A DNA stretch of 64,000 nucleotides, from contig NZ_JACHWU010000005.1 in the NCBI RefSeq assembly GCF_014191605.1, positions 169,738 to 233,737 on the forward strand. The letters are read 5' to 3'. Position 1 is the first letter of the stretch. Every line of letters begins with the position of its first letter. Below the pieces are notes generated by a model. That model made no database searches and was not told where the DNA came from. It was given only the letters and a program-made list of their open reading frames with translations. Both the position numbers and the translations under genes were made by a program. Shown piece after piece: positions 56,284-64,000 of the stretch. This DNA comes from Prauserella isguenensis (GTDB lineage: Bacteria; Actinomycetota; Actinomycetes; Mycobacteriales; Pseudonocardiaceae).

Positions 56284-57546
56284 TCACGGGTGTGGCGCGT
56301 CCTGCTTACGGAGCAGGTTCCGCGCCAACAGTCCCGCCGCGAGCCACACCCGCCCCTCGGGATCGTGGAGCCGATCACCGTAGCGTTCCTCGAGCTGATG
56401 CATGCGATACCGGACCGTCTGCGGGTGGATGTTGAGCTGCGCGGCGATGTCCGGTGCACTGCCGCGACGCTGGATCCAGGCCAGCAGCGTTTCGGCGAGC
56501 CGCTCGCGCTGGCGCACGTTGAACCCGGAGAGCGGCTCGACGGCCTTCTCGCTGAGCAACCGCGCCAACGGCTGGTCACTGAGGAGCCAAAGGGTGAGCA
56601 GATGATCGTCGGCGCGCAGCACGTCGTCGGGGTCACCGGCGCCGTCCTCAGGTGTGCCGTCTCCGGGTGGAGTGGGTGCGACGACGCCTGCCACCCGCAG
56701 CTCGGAGAGGTGGCGCGCCCACCGGAGCGAGTGTGCGGCCACCTCGACCGGCACGGGCGGTCCGACGACGGCGTTCCTGCCGCGGAGATCGGCGTCAGGA
56801 AGGCCGCCCTCCCCGCCGCCCGCCTCCCGCCACGGCAGCACGACGCACGGAACGTCACCTTCGAGGTCCACGAGCACGTCACCGGGCAGGTCGGGATAGG
56901 CGGCCGGATCGTCACCGGGCGGGTCGACGACGGCGACCGCGAGGCGCTGCGGCAGCGGCCACGCGGCGGCGGCCGCCAAATCCTCGAGCATGTCGCGCGG
57001 CGCGGGGGTGTCCGCGACGAGCAGCTCGAGCAACCGTTTGCGCCTGCGTTCGAGGGCACCTGCCACGCGCCGCTGCGCCGCGGTGTAGCCCTCGTGGGAC
57101 AGGTCGGACAGCTCGTCCACGTAGGCGAACAGCGCCGCGGCCAGCTCGCACATGGTCTCCGTCCGCAGCCCGGCCGCGAGCCCGATCTCGGAGAGGCGTT
57201 TCCAGCCGACCCGCACGGCGAGACGGAACGCCGAGTGCAGTACCTCGAGGCCGCGACCTTCGGCGACCTCGAAACCGCCGAGTCTGCGGAACACCGCGTC
57301 GGTCCTGTCGTCGACGGGCGAATTGCCGAGCAAGCGGTCGAGGAAGTCGACGACGCCCTGCTCGACGCCGTCGCGAACGGCCTGGCCGAACACACCCTCC
57401 AACGGCCGCTGGTACTCGGGGATCGTGTACTGGATCTGCTCGATGATGCGTTCGGCGACCGTCCCGGCCTGCTCCCGGAACACCGGCGCCATACGCGCCA
57501 GTTCCTCCCGCGCGGACGGGCCGACGAGCGCGGAATCGGACAACAC
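56284..57546 (-). CDS. PucR/CdaR-type transcriptional regulator
   Basis: A 420-residue regulator. A helical sensor-like region (about 1-150) with no clear named domain is followed by a GGDEF-like variable middle and a C-terminal PucR helix-turn-helix near residues 355-410: RLAETLLAWIQRRGSAPDIAAQLNIHP splits as helix and turn, then QTVRYRMHQLEERYG, the family signature. Members respond to small metabolites and often control an adjacent gene. The only gene downstream on this strand is the pair of small ORFs. The start is GTG. Confidence 0.82.
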   Translation of the reverse strand: MLSDSALVGPSAREELARMAPVFREQAGTVAERIIEQIQYTIPEYQRPLEGVFGQAVRDGVEQGVVDFLDRLLGNSPVDDRTDAVFRRLGGFEVAEGRGLEVLHSAFRLAVRVGWKRLSEIGLAAGLRTETMCELAAALFAYVDELSDLSHEGYTAAQRRVAGALERRRKRLLELLVADTPAPRDMLEDLAAAAAWPLPQRLAVAVVDPPGDDPAAYPDLPGDVLVDLEGDVPCVVLPWREAGGGEGGLPDADLRGRNAVVGPPVPVEVAAHSLRWARHLSELRVAGVVAPTPPGDGTPEDGAGDPDDVLRADDHLLTLWLLSDQPLARLLSEKAVEPLSGFNVRQRERLAETLLAWIQRRGSAPDIAAQLNIHPQTVRYRMHQLEERYGDRLHDPEGRVWLAAGLLARNLLRKQDAPHP

Positions 57547-57607
57547 TGCAGGCCACCCCCACTCGGCTCAGGCGAGGGCAAAGCTATCGACCCCCGTCAC
57601 GGCCTGA

Positions 57608-57613
57608 CAACAT
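57608..57613 (+). promoter_or_regulatory. -10 box, leaderless type
   Basis: CAACAT ends 6 bp before the GTG of the phosphomannomutase gene. Confidence 0.3.
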
Positions 57614-57619
57614 GGGCCC

Positions 57620-59356
57620 GTGCCCGAGTCCGCAGAACCCGCCGCCCGATTGACGCCCGACGTGCGCGACGCCGCGTACCGGTGGATCGTCGACGACCCG
57701 GATTCCTCGACGCAGGAGGAGTTGCAGGCCGTGCTCGCGCGCGCCATGGCGGGTGACGCCGAGGCGATCGCCGAGTTGACCGACCGCATGGCGGGCCCGC
57801 TCGAGTTCGGCACCGCGGGCCTGCGCGGCCCGGTGCGGGCGGGTCCGAACGGCATGAACACGGCCGTCGTGGTCCGCACGACCGCGGGAGTGGCGCGGTG
57901 GCTGGGCGACTCCGGCCACGCGGGCCGGCCGGTGGTGATCGGCCGCGACGCCCGGCACGGGTCGGACCGGTTCGCGACGGCGGCCGCCGAGGTGCTGACG
58001 GCGGCGGGATTCGCTGTCTCGGTGCTGCCCTCGCCCCTGCCGACGCCACTGCTGGCGTTCGCGGTCGGGCATCTCGGCGCGGCGGCGGGCATCCAGATCA
58101 CGGCGTCGCACAACCCGCCCGCCGACAACGGCTACAAGCTCTACGACCACACGGGCGCGCAGATCGTGCCGCCTGCGGACCAGCGGATCGAAGCGGCGAT
58201 CGAGGCGGCGCCTCCCGCACGACAGGTGCCGCGGGCGGGCGGCGCGACGACCGTCGACGTGCTCGACTCCTACCTCGCCGCGACGACGAGGCTGCCGCGC
58301 GGCCGGGCACACGACGTGCGGATCGCGGCGACGGCGCTGCACGGCGTGGGCGCCGAAGTCCTCGAGGCCGCGCTGCACGGAGCCGGTTTCGCCGACGTCC
58401 ACCTGGTCGACTCGCAGCGCGCGCCCGACCCCGACTTCCCGACCGTCACCTTCCCCAACCCGGAGGAGCCCGGTGCCACGGACCGGCTGCTGGCGCTGGC
58501 CGCGGACGTGGAGGCCGACGTGGCGATCGCACTCGACCCGGACGCCGACCGGTGCGCCCTCGGCGTTCCCGGGCCCGACGGCGAGTGGCGGATGCTCCGC
58601 GGGGACGACACCGGCGCGCTCCTCGGCGAGTACGTGCTGTCCGGCGTGGACGGCAGCGCTCCGGCTTCCGGGGCCGGGGAGCTGATCGTCGAGTCCGACG
58701 GCACGGTCACCGACTCCGGCGCTCCACTGGCGGCGACGACGATCGTGTCGTCCTCGCTGCTGGGCGACATCGCGCGTGCCCACGGCGCCCGGTACACCGA
58801 GACGCTGACCGGCTTCAAGTGGCTCGCCCGCGCCGGTGACGGGCTGGTGTTCGCCTACGAGGAGGCGCTCGGACTGTGCGTCGCGCCGGAGGTCGTGCGC
58901 GACAAGGACGGCATCTCCGCGGCGGTCGTCGCCTGCGATCTGGTCGCGACGCTGAAGGCAGGCGGGCGCACGGTGCTCGACGTGCTCGACGACCTCGCCA
59001 CACGCCACGGCATCCACGCGACCGACCAGGTGTCGTTGCGCATCGCCGACCTCACCGCGCGGGCCGAGCTGATGACCCGGCTGCGCACCGACCCGCCCTC
59101 CGACCTCGCAGGCGTGACCGTCACGGCCGAGGACCTGCTACCGGACGCCGACGTGCTGCGACTGCGCGGCGACGGCGTCCGGGTGCTGCTGCGGCCGTCC
59201 GGCACCGAACCGAAGCTCAAGGCCTACCTGGAAGTGACCGAACCGCCCGGCGACGACCTCGCCGCCGCGCGCTCCCGTGCCGCGGAACGCCTCACCACGC
59301 TGCGCGGCGCGCTCGACCGCGTGCTTGCCGAGTCCGCTCCCACCGAGGCACCCTGA
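57620..59356 (+). CDS. pmmB: phosphomannomutase/phosphoglucomutase
   Basis: A 578-residue alpha-D-phosphohexomutase interconverting hexose 1- and 6-phosphates for mannose or glucose metabolism. The four-domain layout is complete: active-site Ser loop TASHNPPADNGYK near residue 163, metal loop DPDADRC near 307, sugar loop ETLTGFKWLA and EEALG near 395-415, and phosphate loop RPSGTEPKLKAYLE near 527. A preceding segment LEFGTAGLRGPV is typical of the PgmB/PmmB group. It is two genes after deoD (with the PucR gene on the other strand), as in M. tuberculosis Rv3307-Rv3308. Confidence 0.93.
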   Translation: MPESAEPAARLTPDVRDAAYRWIVDDPDSSTQEELQAVLARAMAGDAEAIAELTDRMAGPLEFGTAGLRGPVRAGPNGMNTAVVVRTTAGVARWLGDSGHAGRPVVIGRDARHGSDRFATAAAEVLTAAGFAVSVLPSPLPTPLLAFAVGHLGAAAGIQITASHNPPADNGYKLYDHTGAQIVPPADQRIEAAIEAAPPARQVPRAGGATTVDVLDSYLAATTRLPRGRAHDVRIAATALHGVGAEVLEAALHGAGFADVHLVDSQRAPDPDFPTVTFPNPEEPGATDRLLALAADVEADVAIALDPDADRCALGVPGPDGEWRMLRGDDTGALLGEYVLSGVDGSAPASGAGELIVESDGTVTDSGAPLAATTIVSSSLLGDIARAHGARYTETLTGFKWLARAGDGLVFAYEEALGLCVAPEVVRDKDGISAAVVACDLVATLKAGGRTVLDVLDDLATRHGIHATDQVSLRIADLTARAELMTRLRTDPPSDLAGVTVTAEDLLPDADVLRLRGDGVRVLLRPSGTEPKLKAYLEVTEPPGDDLAAARSRAAERLTTLRGALDRVLAESAPTEAP

Positions 59357-59362
59357 TACGTC

Positions 59363-59815
59363 GTGGCCACGCTGTTGATCGTTCACCACACGCCGTCGCC
59401 GAGCCTGCAGGCGATGTTCGAATCGGTCGTCTCCGGGGCGACCGACCCCGAGATCGAGGGCGTCGACGTCGTGCGCAGGCCCGCGCTGTCCGCGACCGCC
59501 TCCGATGTGCTCGGTGCCGACGGGATCGTGCTCGGCACTCCCGCGAACCTCGGGTACATGTCGGGCGCGCTGAAGCACTTCTTCGACACCGTCTACTACC
59601 CGTGCCTCGACGCCACGCGCAGCCTGCCGTTCGGCTACTACGTGCACGGCAACGAGGGCGTCGAAGGTGCGCAGAAGGCCGTCGCGACCGTGACGGCCGG
59701 CCTCGGCTGGCAGCAGGCGACGGCGGCCGTGACCGTCATGGGCGAGCCCGACAAGGACGACCTCGCCGCCTGTTGGGAGCTCGGCGCCACGTCGGCCGCC
59801 AACCTCATGGAGTGA
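59363..59815 (+). CDS. flavodoxin-like FMN protein
   Basis: A 150-residue protein with a flavodoxin/NADPH-dependent FMN reductase fold: first strand and phosphate loop IVHHTPSPSLQAM, then GIVLGTPANLGYMSGALKHFFD and a late helix. The loop is less Thr/Ser-rich than in classic flavodoxins. It lies 6 bp after pmmB and is probably co-transcribed. The electron partner is unknown. Confidence 0.8.
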   Translation: MATLLIVHHTPSPSLQAMFESVVSGATDPEIEGVDVVRRPALSATASDVLGADGIVLGTPANLGYMSGALKHFFDTVYYPCLDATRSLPFGYYVHGNEGVEGAQKAVATVTAGLGWQQATAAVTVMGEPDKDDLAACWELGATSAANLME

Positions 59816-59930
59816 CATCCACTCAGCCCGGTCGCCGGCGCCCAAGGGCCACCACCGAGTGACGGGCGCGTCCCGGTACCGGCCGGGCCGCTTCCCCACC
59901 ACCGCTCAGAACGTGGCGCTCCGCGCCCAG

Positions 59931-59936
59931 TACCTT
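59931..59936 (+). promoter_or_regulatory. -10 box, leaderless type
   Basis: TACCTT ends 6 bp before the ATG of the lipoprotein gene. Confidence 0.5.
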
Positions 59937-59942
59937 TCGGGC

Positions 59943-60617
59943 ATGCGCACACGTCGACTGCTCGCCGGGGTGCTGGTCGCCGCGGCCGTCACCGCCAGCG
60001 GGTGTTCCTCCGGCTCCGACGAATCCCTCCCGGAAGCGGCGACGCTCGTCGACGACGCCGCGAACGCCACGGCCGACATCGACAGCACCCACTTCGCCAT
60101 CCAGGTCAACGGCAACGTGCAGGGCCTGATGATCCAGTCGCTCGACGGCGACCTGACCGCCGACGGCGAAGCCGAGGGCAGCGGCACCATCACGCAGGCA
60201 GGCCAGCTGGTGGAGATCGACTTCGTCCTCACCGGCGACGCGCTGCACCTCAAGGGCCCCACGGGCGGCTACCAGCAGCTGCCCGCCTCGATGGTGTCGA
60301 GCATCTACGACCCGTCGGCGGTGCTCGACAAGGACCGGGGCGTCGCCAAGCTCGTCTCCAGCCTCGAGAACCCCGAGACGACGGCCAAGGAGGAGGTCGC
60401 GGGCGGCGAAGCCTTCAAGGTCGAGGGCACACTCCCGCGGGACGTGCTGTCCGAGGTGCTGCCCGGTGTGCCGTCGGCGGCGGACGTGGCGTTCTGGATC
60501 CGCGACGACGAGTCACGCCTGCCCGTCAAGGCCACGGCGACGTTCTCGGGTGACGCATCCGTCGACATCACCCTGTCCGACGTGAACAAGCCCGTCACGG
60601 TCGAGCCTCCCCGGTGA
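59943..60617 (+). CDS. lprG: LppX/LprAFG-family lipoprotein
   Basis: A 224-residue lipoprotein: basic start MRTRR, hydrophobic core, lipobox TASGC with lipidated Cys21, and a beta-rich LppX_LprAFG domain (STHFAIQVNGNVQG, then GDLTADGEAEGSGTI and VAFWIRDDESRLPVKA). In M. tuberculosis LprG carries triacylated lipids to the envelope together with the P55 exporter encoded next to it; the same pair is present here. The ATG was chosen over an earlier start because of the lipobox distance and the -10 box. Confidence 0.87.
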   Translation: MRTRRLLAGVLVAAAVTASGCSSGSDESLPEAATLVDDAANATADIDSTHFAIQVNGNVQGLMIQSLDGDLTADGEAEGSGTITQAGQLVEIDFVLTGDALHLKGPTGGYQQLPASMVSSIYDPSAVLDKDRGVAKLVSSLENPETTAKEEVAGGEAFKVEGTLPRDVLSEVLPGVPSAADVAFWIRDDESRLPVKATATFSGDASVDITLSDVNKPVTVEPPR

Positions 60618-62203
60618 CCTCCCCCGACGCCACCGGCGCCCGAGCCACCACCGACCACGGCAGAGGCGGCAACGACAGAGGCGGCGGCAGAGGCGACGCC
60701 GCGGTCGACACGGCCGCCCGTTCGCGCGGTCTGGCGATCAGCGCGGGCGGACTCGCGGTACTGCTCGGCGCTCTGGACACCTACGTCGTCCTCGGGCTGC
60801 TGCGGCAGATCGTCGAGGACCTGCAGGTCCCGCTCAACCGCATCGAGCGGGTCACGCCGATCGTCACGGGCTACCTGCTCGGCTACGTCGCCGCGATGCC
60901 GCTGCTCGGACAGGCGTCGGATCGGTTCGGCCGGAAGGCGCTGTTGCAGACGTGCCTGACGGTGTTCATCGGCGGCTCCGTGCTGACGGCCGCGGCCGAG
61001 TCGGTGCCACTGCTGGTGGCGGGCCGCGTGGTGCTGGGCGTCGCGGGTGGTGCACTGCTGCCGGTCACGCTGGCACTGGCGGCCGATCTGTGGTCGCAGC
61101 ACCGGCGCGCGGCCGTGCTCGGCGCGGTCGGCGGCGCACAGGAACTGGGCAGCGTCCTCGGCCCGGTGTACGGCATCGCGCTGGCCGGTCTCGCGGGGTG
61201 GCGGGCCGTGTTCTGGGTGAACGTGCCGTTGGCGCTGCTGGCGATGGTCGTGGTGCACCTGTCGATCCGGGGCGGACGTCCGGCGCAGCGGCAGAAGGCC
61301 GACGTAATGGGCGCGGGCCTGCTGGCCGTCACGCTCGGACTGCTCGTCGTCGCGCTGTACAACCCGGAACCGCAGGAACAGGTCCTGCCGAGCTGGGGCC
61401 CGGCGATGTTGATCGCCGCTGCGGCGGCGTTGCTGGCGTTCGTCGGCTGGGAGGTCACAGCCCGCACCCGGCTGCTCGACACCGCGAACGTGCAGCTCCG
61501 GCCGTTCTTCGCCGCCCTCGGTGCGAGCCTGGCCGCGGGTGCGGCACTCATGGTCACGCTGGTCGACGTCGAGCTGTTCGCCCAGACACTGCTCGGCGAA
61601 CGCGATCACGGCGCGGTGCTGCTGTTGTTGCGGTTCCTCATCGCACTGCCGGTGGGTGCCGTGATCGGCGGTCTACTCGCGAACCGCATCGCGGAACGCT
61701 GGGTGGCGGCCGCGGGCCTGCTCATCGCCGCCTGCGGATTCCTGCTCATGTCGCAGTGGCCCGCCGACGTGCTGTCGAGCCCGCACGAACTCGGCCCGTT
61801 GGCACTGCCGAGGTTGGACACGGACCTGGTCCTCGTCGGCATCGGACTGGGCCTGGTCATCGCGCCGTTGTCGGCGGTGGTGCTGCGCGTCGTGCCGTCG
61901 GACCAGCACGGCATGGCGTCGGCGGCGGTGGTCGTGGCGCGGATGACGGGCATGCTCGTGGGCATCTCCGCGCTGTCGGCGTGGGGCCTGCACCGGTTCC
62001 ACACCCTGACCGCGGAGCTGCAGACGCCGCTGCCGATGCTCTACCCGAACGACGCGGCGTTCGATCGGGCCGCGGCCGAGTACGCGGCGAAGCTGCAGGA
62101 CGCGATGCTCACCCAGTACACGGAGATCTTCGCGATCACCGCGGCCGTCTGTGTCGTGGGTGCCTGCCTCGCCCTGCTCACCGGTCCACGACGCGCTCGA
62201 TAG
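60614..62203 (+). CDS. P55-like MFS exporter
   Basis: A 529-residue, 14-TM major facilitator of the DHA2 type. TM1 motif LDTYVVLGLLRQI, loop GQASDRFGRKALLQT, and GGAQELGSVLGPVYG in TM5. Its GTG start overlaps the lprG stop by 4 bp (GTGA), the arrangement of Rv1411c-Rv1410c. There it works with LprG in lipid export and intrinsic drug resistance. The same role is likely here, by analogy. Confidence 0.86.
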   Translation: MTSPDATGARATTDHGRGGNDRGGGRGDAAVDTAARSRGLAISAGGLAVLLGALDTYVVLGLLRQIVEDLQVPLNRIERVTPIVTGYLLGYVAAMPLLGQASDRFGRKALLQTCLTVFIGGSVLTAAAESVPLLVAGRVVLGVAGGALLPVTLALAADLWSQHRRAAVLGAVGGAQELGSVLGPVYGIALAGLAGWRAVFWVNVPLALLAMVVVHLSIRGGRPAQRQKADVMGAGLLAVTLGLLVVALYNPEPQEQVLPSWGPAMLIAAAAALLAFVGWEVTARTRLLDTANVQLRPFFAALGASLAAGAALMVTLVDVELFAQTLLGERDHGAVLLLLRFLIALPVGAVIGGLLANRIAERWVAAAGLLIAACGFLLMSQWPADVLSSPHELGPLALPRLDTDLVLVGIGLGLVIAPLSAVVLRVVPSDQHGMASAAVVVARMTGMLVGISALSAWGLHRFHTLTAELQTPLPMLYPNDAAFDRAAAEYAAKLQDAMLTQYTEIFAITAAVCVVGACLALLTGPRRAR

Positions 62204-62249
62204 ACTCGGCGGGTATCCCTGCCCGTACACGTGTTCAAGGACTCTCCTG

Positions 62250-63527
62250 GTGAAGATCGACAACAGCCCCGCAAGGGGAACCCGTGACCTGCTTCCTGCT
62301 GCGGTGGCGGTGCGCGACCATGTGCTGTCGACGATCACCGAGGTTTACGGGCGCTACGGCTACCAGCGCATCGAGACACCCGCGCTGGAACGCATCGAGC
62401 GCCTGTCCGGCGGCCAGGGTGGCGAGAACGAGAAGATGATCTTCCAGGTGCTGCGCCGCGGCCTGCCCGAGCGCATCGAGGCCGGCACCGACCTGGCCGA
62501 GCTGGTCGACATGGGGTTGCGCTACGACCTGACGGTCCCGCTGGCCCGCTTCTACGGCCAGCACCGGGGCGAACTGCCGACCCCGTTCCGTTCGTTCCAG
62601 TTCGGACCGGTGTGGCGCGCCGAGCGGCCGCAGAAGGGCCGGTACCGCCAGTTCTACCAGTGCGACATCGACATGGTCGGTGAGCCGGGCACGCTCGCCG
62701 AGGCCGAACTGATCGAGGCGACGACGCAGGCGCTCAACCGTGTCGGACTCACCGGCACGACGGTGCGGATCTCCGACCGCCGCTTTCTGTCCGCGCTGGC
62801 CACCGAGGCCGGTGTTCCGGCCGAGGAGCAGGACGGCTTCTTCATCACGCTCGACAAGCTGGACAAGATCGGCTGGGACGGCGTCGCCGCCGAACTGGAG
62901 AAGCGCGGTTTCGGTTCGGACGTCGTGTCGGCCGCCCGCGACCGCATCGAGGCGCTCGGTGAGGTCGCAGGCGACAAGCTGTCCGCGACGCTCTCCGACG
63001 TGCTGCCGAGCCTGCCGGACGCCGTGCTCGACGACCTGGCCACCACCGCGACGTGCCTGTCGGACATCGGTGTTCAGAACTCGGTCTCGTGGGAGTTCGA
63101 CCCGACGCTCGTGCGCGGGATGGGCTACTACACGGGCCACATCTTCGAGGTGACCGCACCGGACGCCGCAGGCTCGGTCGCCGGTGGTGGCCGCTACGAC
63201 AACCTCATCGGCCGTTCACTGGGCACCGACGTCCCCGCGTGCGGTTTCTCGATCGGTTTCGAGCGGATCGTCGACCTGCTGTCGGAGCCGCCGGCGCAGG
63301 AACGCCTCGCCGTGCTGTACGACTCCGAGGTGCCGACCCCGACCGTGCTGGCCTCGGCACGGGAGTTGCGCGCCGGCGGCCGGTCCGTCGCGCCGGTCGG
63401 CCGCAGCGGCAAGTTCGCCGCACAGTTGAAGCGCCTGGAGGACGCGGGCTTCACGGCGTTCGTCCACCTGCGCGCCGGCGACGAAACGGGAACGCTCGCC
63501 GAACGCCCGCTCCGCGGCGAGAACTGA
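62250..63527 (+). CDS. hisS: histidyl-tRNA synthetase
   Basis: A 425-residue class II synthetase. It starts at a GTG giving KIDNSPARGTRDLLP; motif 2 region FGPVWRAERPQKGRYRQFYQ, the HisA signature VRGMGYYTGHIFEV, and GGGRYDNLIG are all present, with a C-terminal anticodon-binding domain of about 80 residues. The N-terminal ARGTRDLLP version differs from the commoner APKGT-type bacterial enzyme, so a second, divergent hisS elsewhere is possible. A perfect terminator follows. Confidence 0.9.
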   Translation: MKIDNSPARGTRDLLPAAVAVRDHVLSTITEVYGRYGYQRIETPALERIERLSGGQGGENEKMIFQVLRRGLPERIEAGTDLAELVDMGLRYDLTVPLARFYGQHRGELPTPFRSFQFGPVWRAERPQKGRYRQFYQCDIDMVGEPGTLAEAELIEATTQALNRVGLTGTTVRISDRRFLSALATEAGVPAEEQDGFFITLDKLDKIGWDGVAAELEKRGFGSDVVSAARDRIEALGEVAGDKLSATLSDVLPSLPDAVLDDLATTATCLSDIGVQNSVSWEFDPTLVRGMGYYTGHIFEVTAPDAAGSVAGGGRYDNLIGRSLGTDVPACGFSIGFERIVDLLSEPPAQERLAVLYDSEVPTPTVLASARELRAGGRSVAPVGRSGKFAAQLKRLEDAGFTAFVHLRAGDETGTLAERPLRGEN

Positions 63528-63545
63528 CACCCGCACCTCAACGCC

Positions 63546-63588
63546 AAGATGGGCTGCGTGACTCGTCGAGTCACGCAGCCCATCTTTT
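63546..63588 (+). terminator. intrinsic terminator of hisS
   Basis: Perfect 18-bp stem (63546-63563 with 63569-63586), closed by one further pair, and followed by T residues. It is the clearest rho-independent terminator in the window. Confidence 0.92.
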
Positions 63589-63824
63589 ATGCGAGTCACG
63601 CGCGCCGTTTCGTCACTCCACCGTCTTCTCCGCCGTCGTGGAACCCGTACGGAATTCCGTGATCCGTGGACCACGGATAGCACGCACCGCCTCGACCCAC
63701 GAACAGTCTCGACCCACGAATACAGTCGAAGTACGAAAAGGCTGTCACGGTGCAAAAAGCACAAGCCCTGTTGGGGTGGCGGTGGGTGTGCGAGCCCTGG
63801 TGGTGGTGTGGACCGTGAAAAAGG
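63589..63824. other. spacer between hisS and the rRNA operon
   Basis: No supported gene. It holds a perfect 17-bp palindrome ATCCGTGG-A-CCACGGAT (63662-63678) and a direct repeat CTCGACCCACGAA (63691 and 63708). Confidence 0.5.
63662..63678. promoter_or_regulatory. perfect palindrome of unknown role
   Basis: Eight-bp arms around a single base, in a gene-free spacer. A protein-binding site is possible, but no promoter or gene start is visible beside it. Confidence 0.3.
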
Positions 63825-63891
63825 GGTCAGGGCGGGTGTCGGCGAGTCCCCCGGGATGTGGGGGTCTCGAGCCGGCGTACCCGCCCTGACC
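63825..63891 (-). terminator. terminator of the rRNA operon
   Basis: On the minus strand a perfect 13-bp stem (GGTCAGGGCGGGT with ACCCGCCCTGACC) encloses a second imperfect hairpin (GAG-CCCCC type) and is followed by CCTTTTTC. It lies 18 bp past the 5S rRNA 3' end. Confidence 0.85.
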
Positions 63892-63908
63892 TCTTCTTTT
63901 CATGTTAA

Positions 63909-64000
63909 GTTCGGCGGTGTCCTACTCTCCCACACCCTGTCGAGTGCAGTACCATCGGCGCTGGCAGGCTTAGCTTCCGGGTTCGGAATGGGACCGGGCG
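63909..64000 (-). rRNA. rrf: 5S ribosomal RNA, 3' part (5' end beyond the window)
   Basis: The minus strand reads the 3' 92 nt or so of a 5S rRNA, including CCCATTCCGAACCCGGAAG (loop A/B region), GGTACTGCACTCGA and the 3' end GGACACCGCCGAAC. The 5' portion of about 25 nt and the rest of the rrn operon lie past the right edge. It is convergent with hisS. Confidence 0.95.

Overview
This is a high-GC actinobacterial window. Gene content and order point to the Pseudonocardiales (Saccharomonospora/Prauserella/Amycolatopsis-like); that placement is inference from gene content, not from a search. Supporting signs are GTG starts everywhere, leaderless promoters, acyl-CoA carboxylase subunits with an epsilon subunit, a PknB-type kinase, an LprG/P55-like pair and IdeR/DmdR-type iron boxes.

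Layout. (1) 1-1801: a minus-strand type VII-linked cassette (YbaB/EbfC-like protein, WXG100-like protein, CpnT-like polymorphic toxin running off the left edge). (2) 1908-9634: hmgL, a PH-domain membrane protein and birA on the minus strand; accD5/pccB-accE on the plus strand; an MFS transporter with its divergent GntR regulator; maf. (3) 10044-10280: a small secreted protein. (4) 10491-32513: a catecholate siderophore island. It holds DHB synthesis genes (dhbA, dhbC, dhbE, isochorismatase, stand-alone aryl carrier protein), one 3539-residue NRPS (C-A-PCP-E-C-A-PCP-E-C, no thioesterase), an exporter, a FecBCD-type importer and a siderophore-interacting reductase. Apart from dhbA, these genes form one minus-strand operon of about 21 kb behind two tandem iron boxes. 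(5) 32588-45411: accA3, small membrane and hypothetical genes, glpD/glpF/glpK, lpdA, a GGCT-fold protein and an AbiEi/DUF559 protein. (6) 45633-53049: an M20 amidohydrolase, a repeat-rich membrane protein, and meaB-mutB-mutA. (7) 53167-64000: a Ser/Thr kinase, PNP, two micro-ORFs, a PucR regulator, a phosphomannomutase, a flavodoxin-like protein, lprG-p55, hisS and the 3' part of a 5S rRNA gene.

How it fits together. Biotin ligase, the carboxylase beta, epsilon and alpha subunits and MutAB/MeaB make up the propionyl-CoA to succinyl-CoA route. From recalled gene order, the backbone (PH protein, birA, accD5, accE5, maf, accA3, glpD2, lpdA, GGCT protein, amidohydrolase, deoD, pmmB) matches the Mycobacterium tuberculosis Rv3278c-Rv3308 region. 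The siderophore island sits between maf and accA3, which are near neighbours there, so it looks like an insertion into a conserved core locus.

The most unusual signals are: a duplicated pair of micro-ORFs stitched by ATGA overlaps inside the siderophore operon; two five-copy 21-bp tandem arrays in inverted orientation flanking the AbiEi/DUF559 gene, with related short arrays just after the stop codons of other genes; a terminal condensation domain with no thioesterase in the NRPS; and a coupled micro-ORF pair with a palindrome downstream of a PucR regulator.
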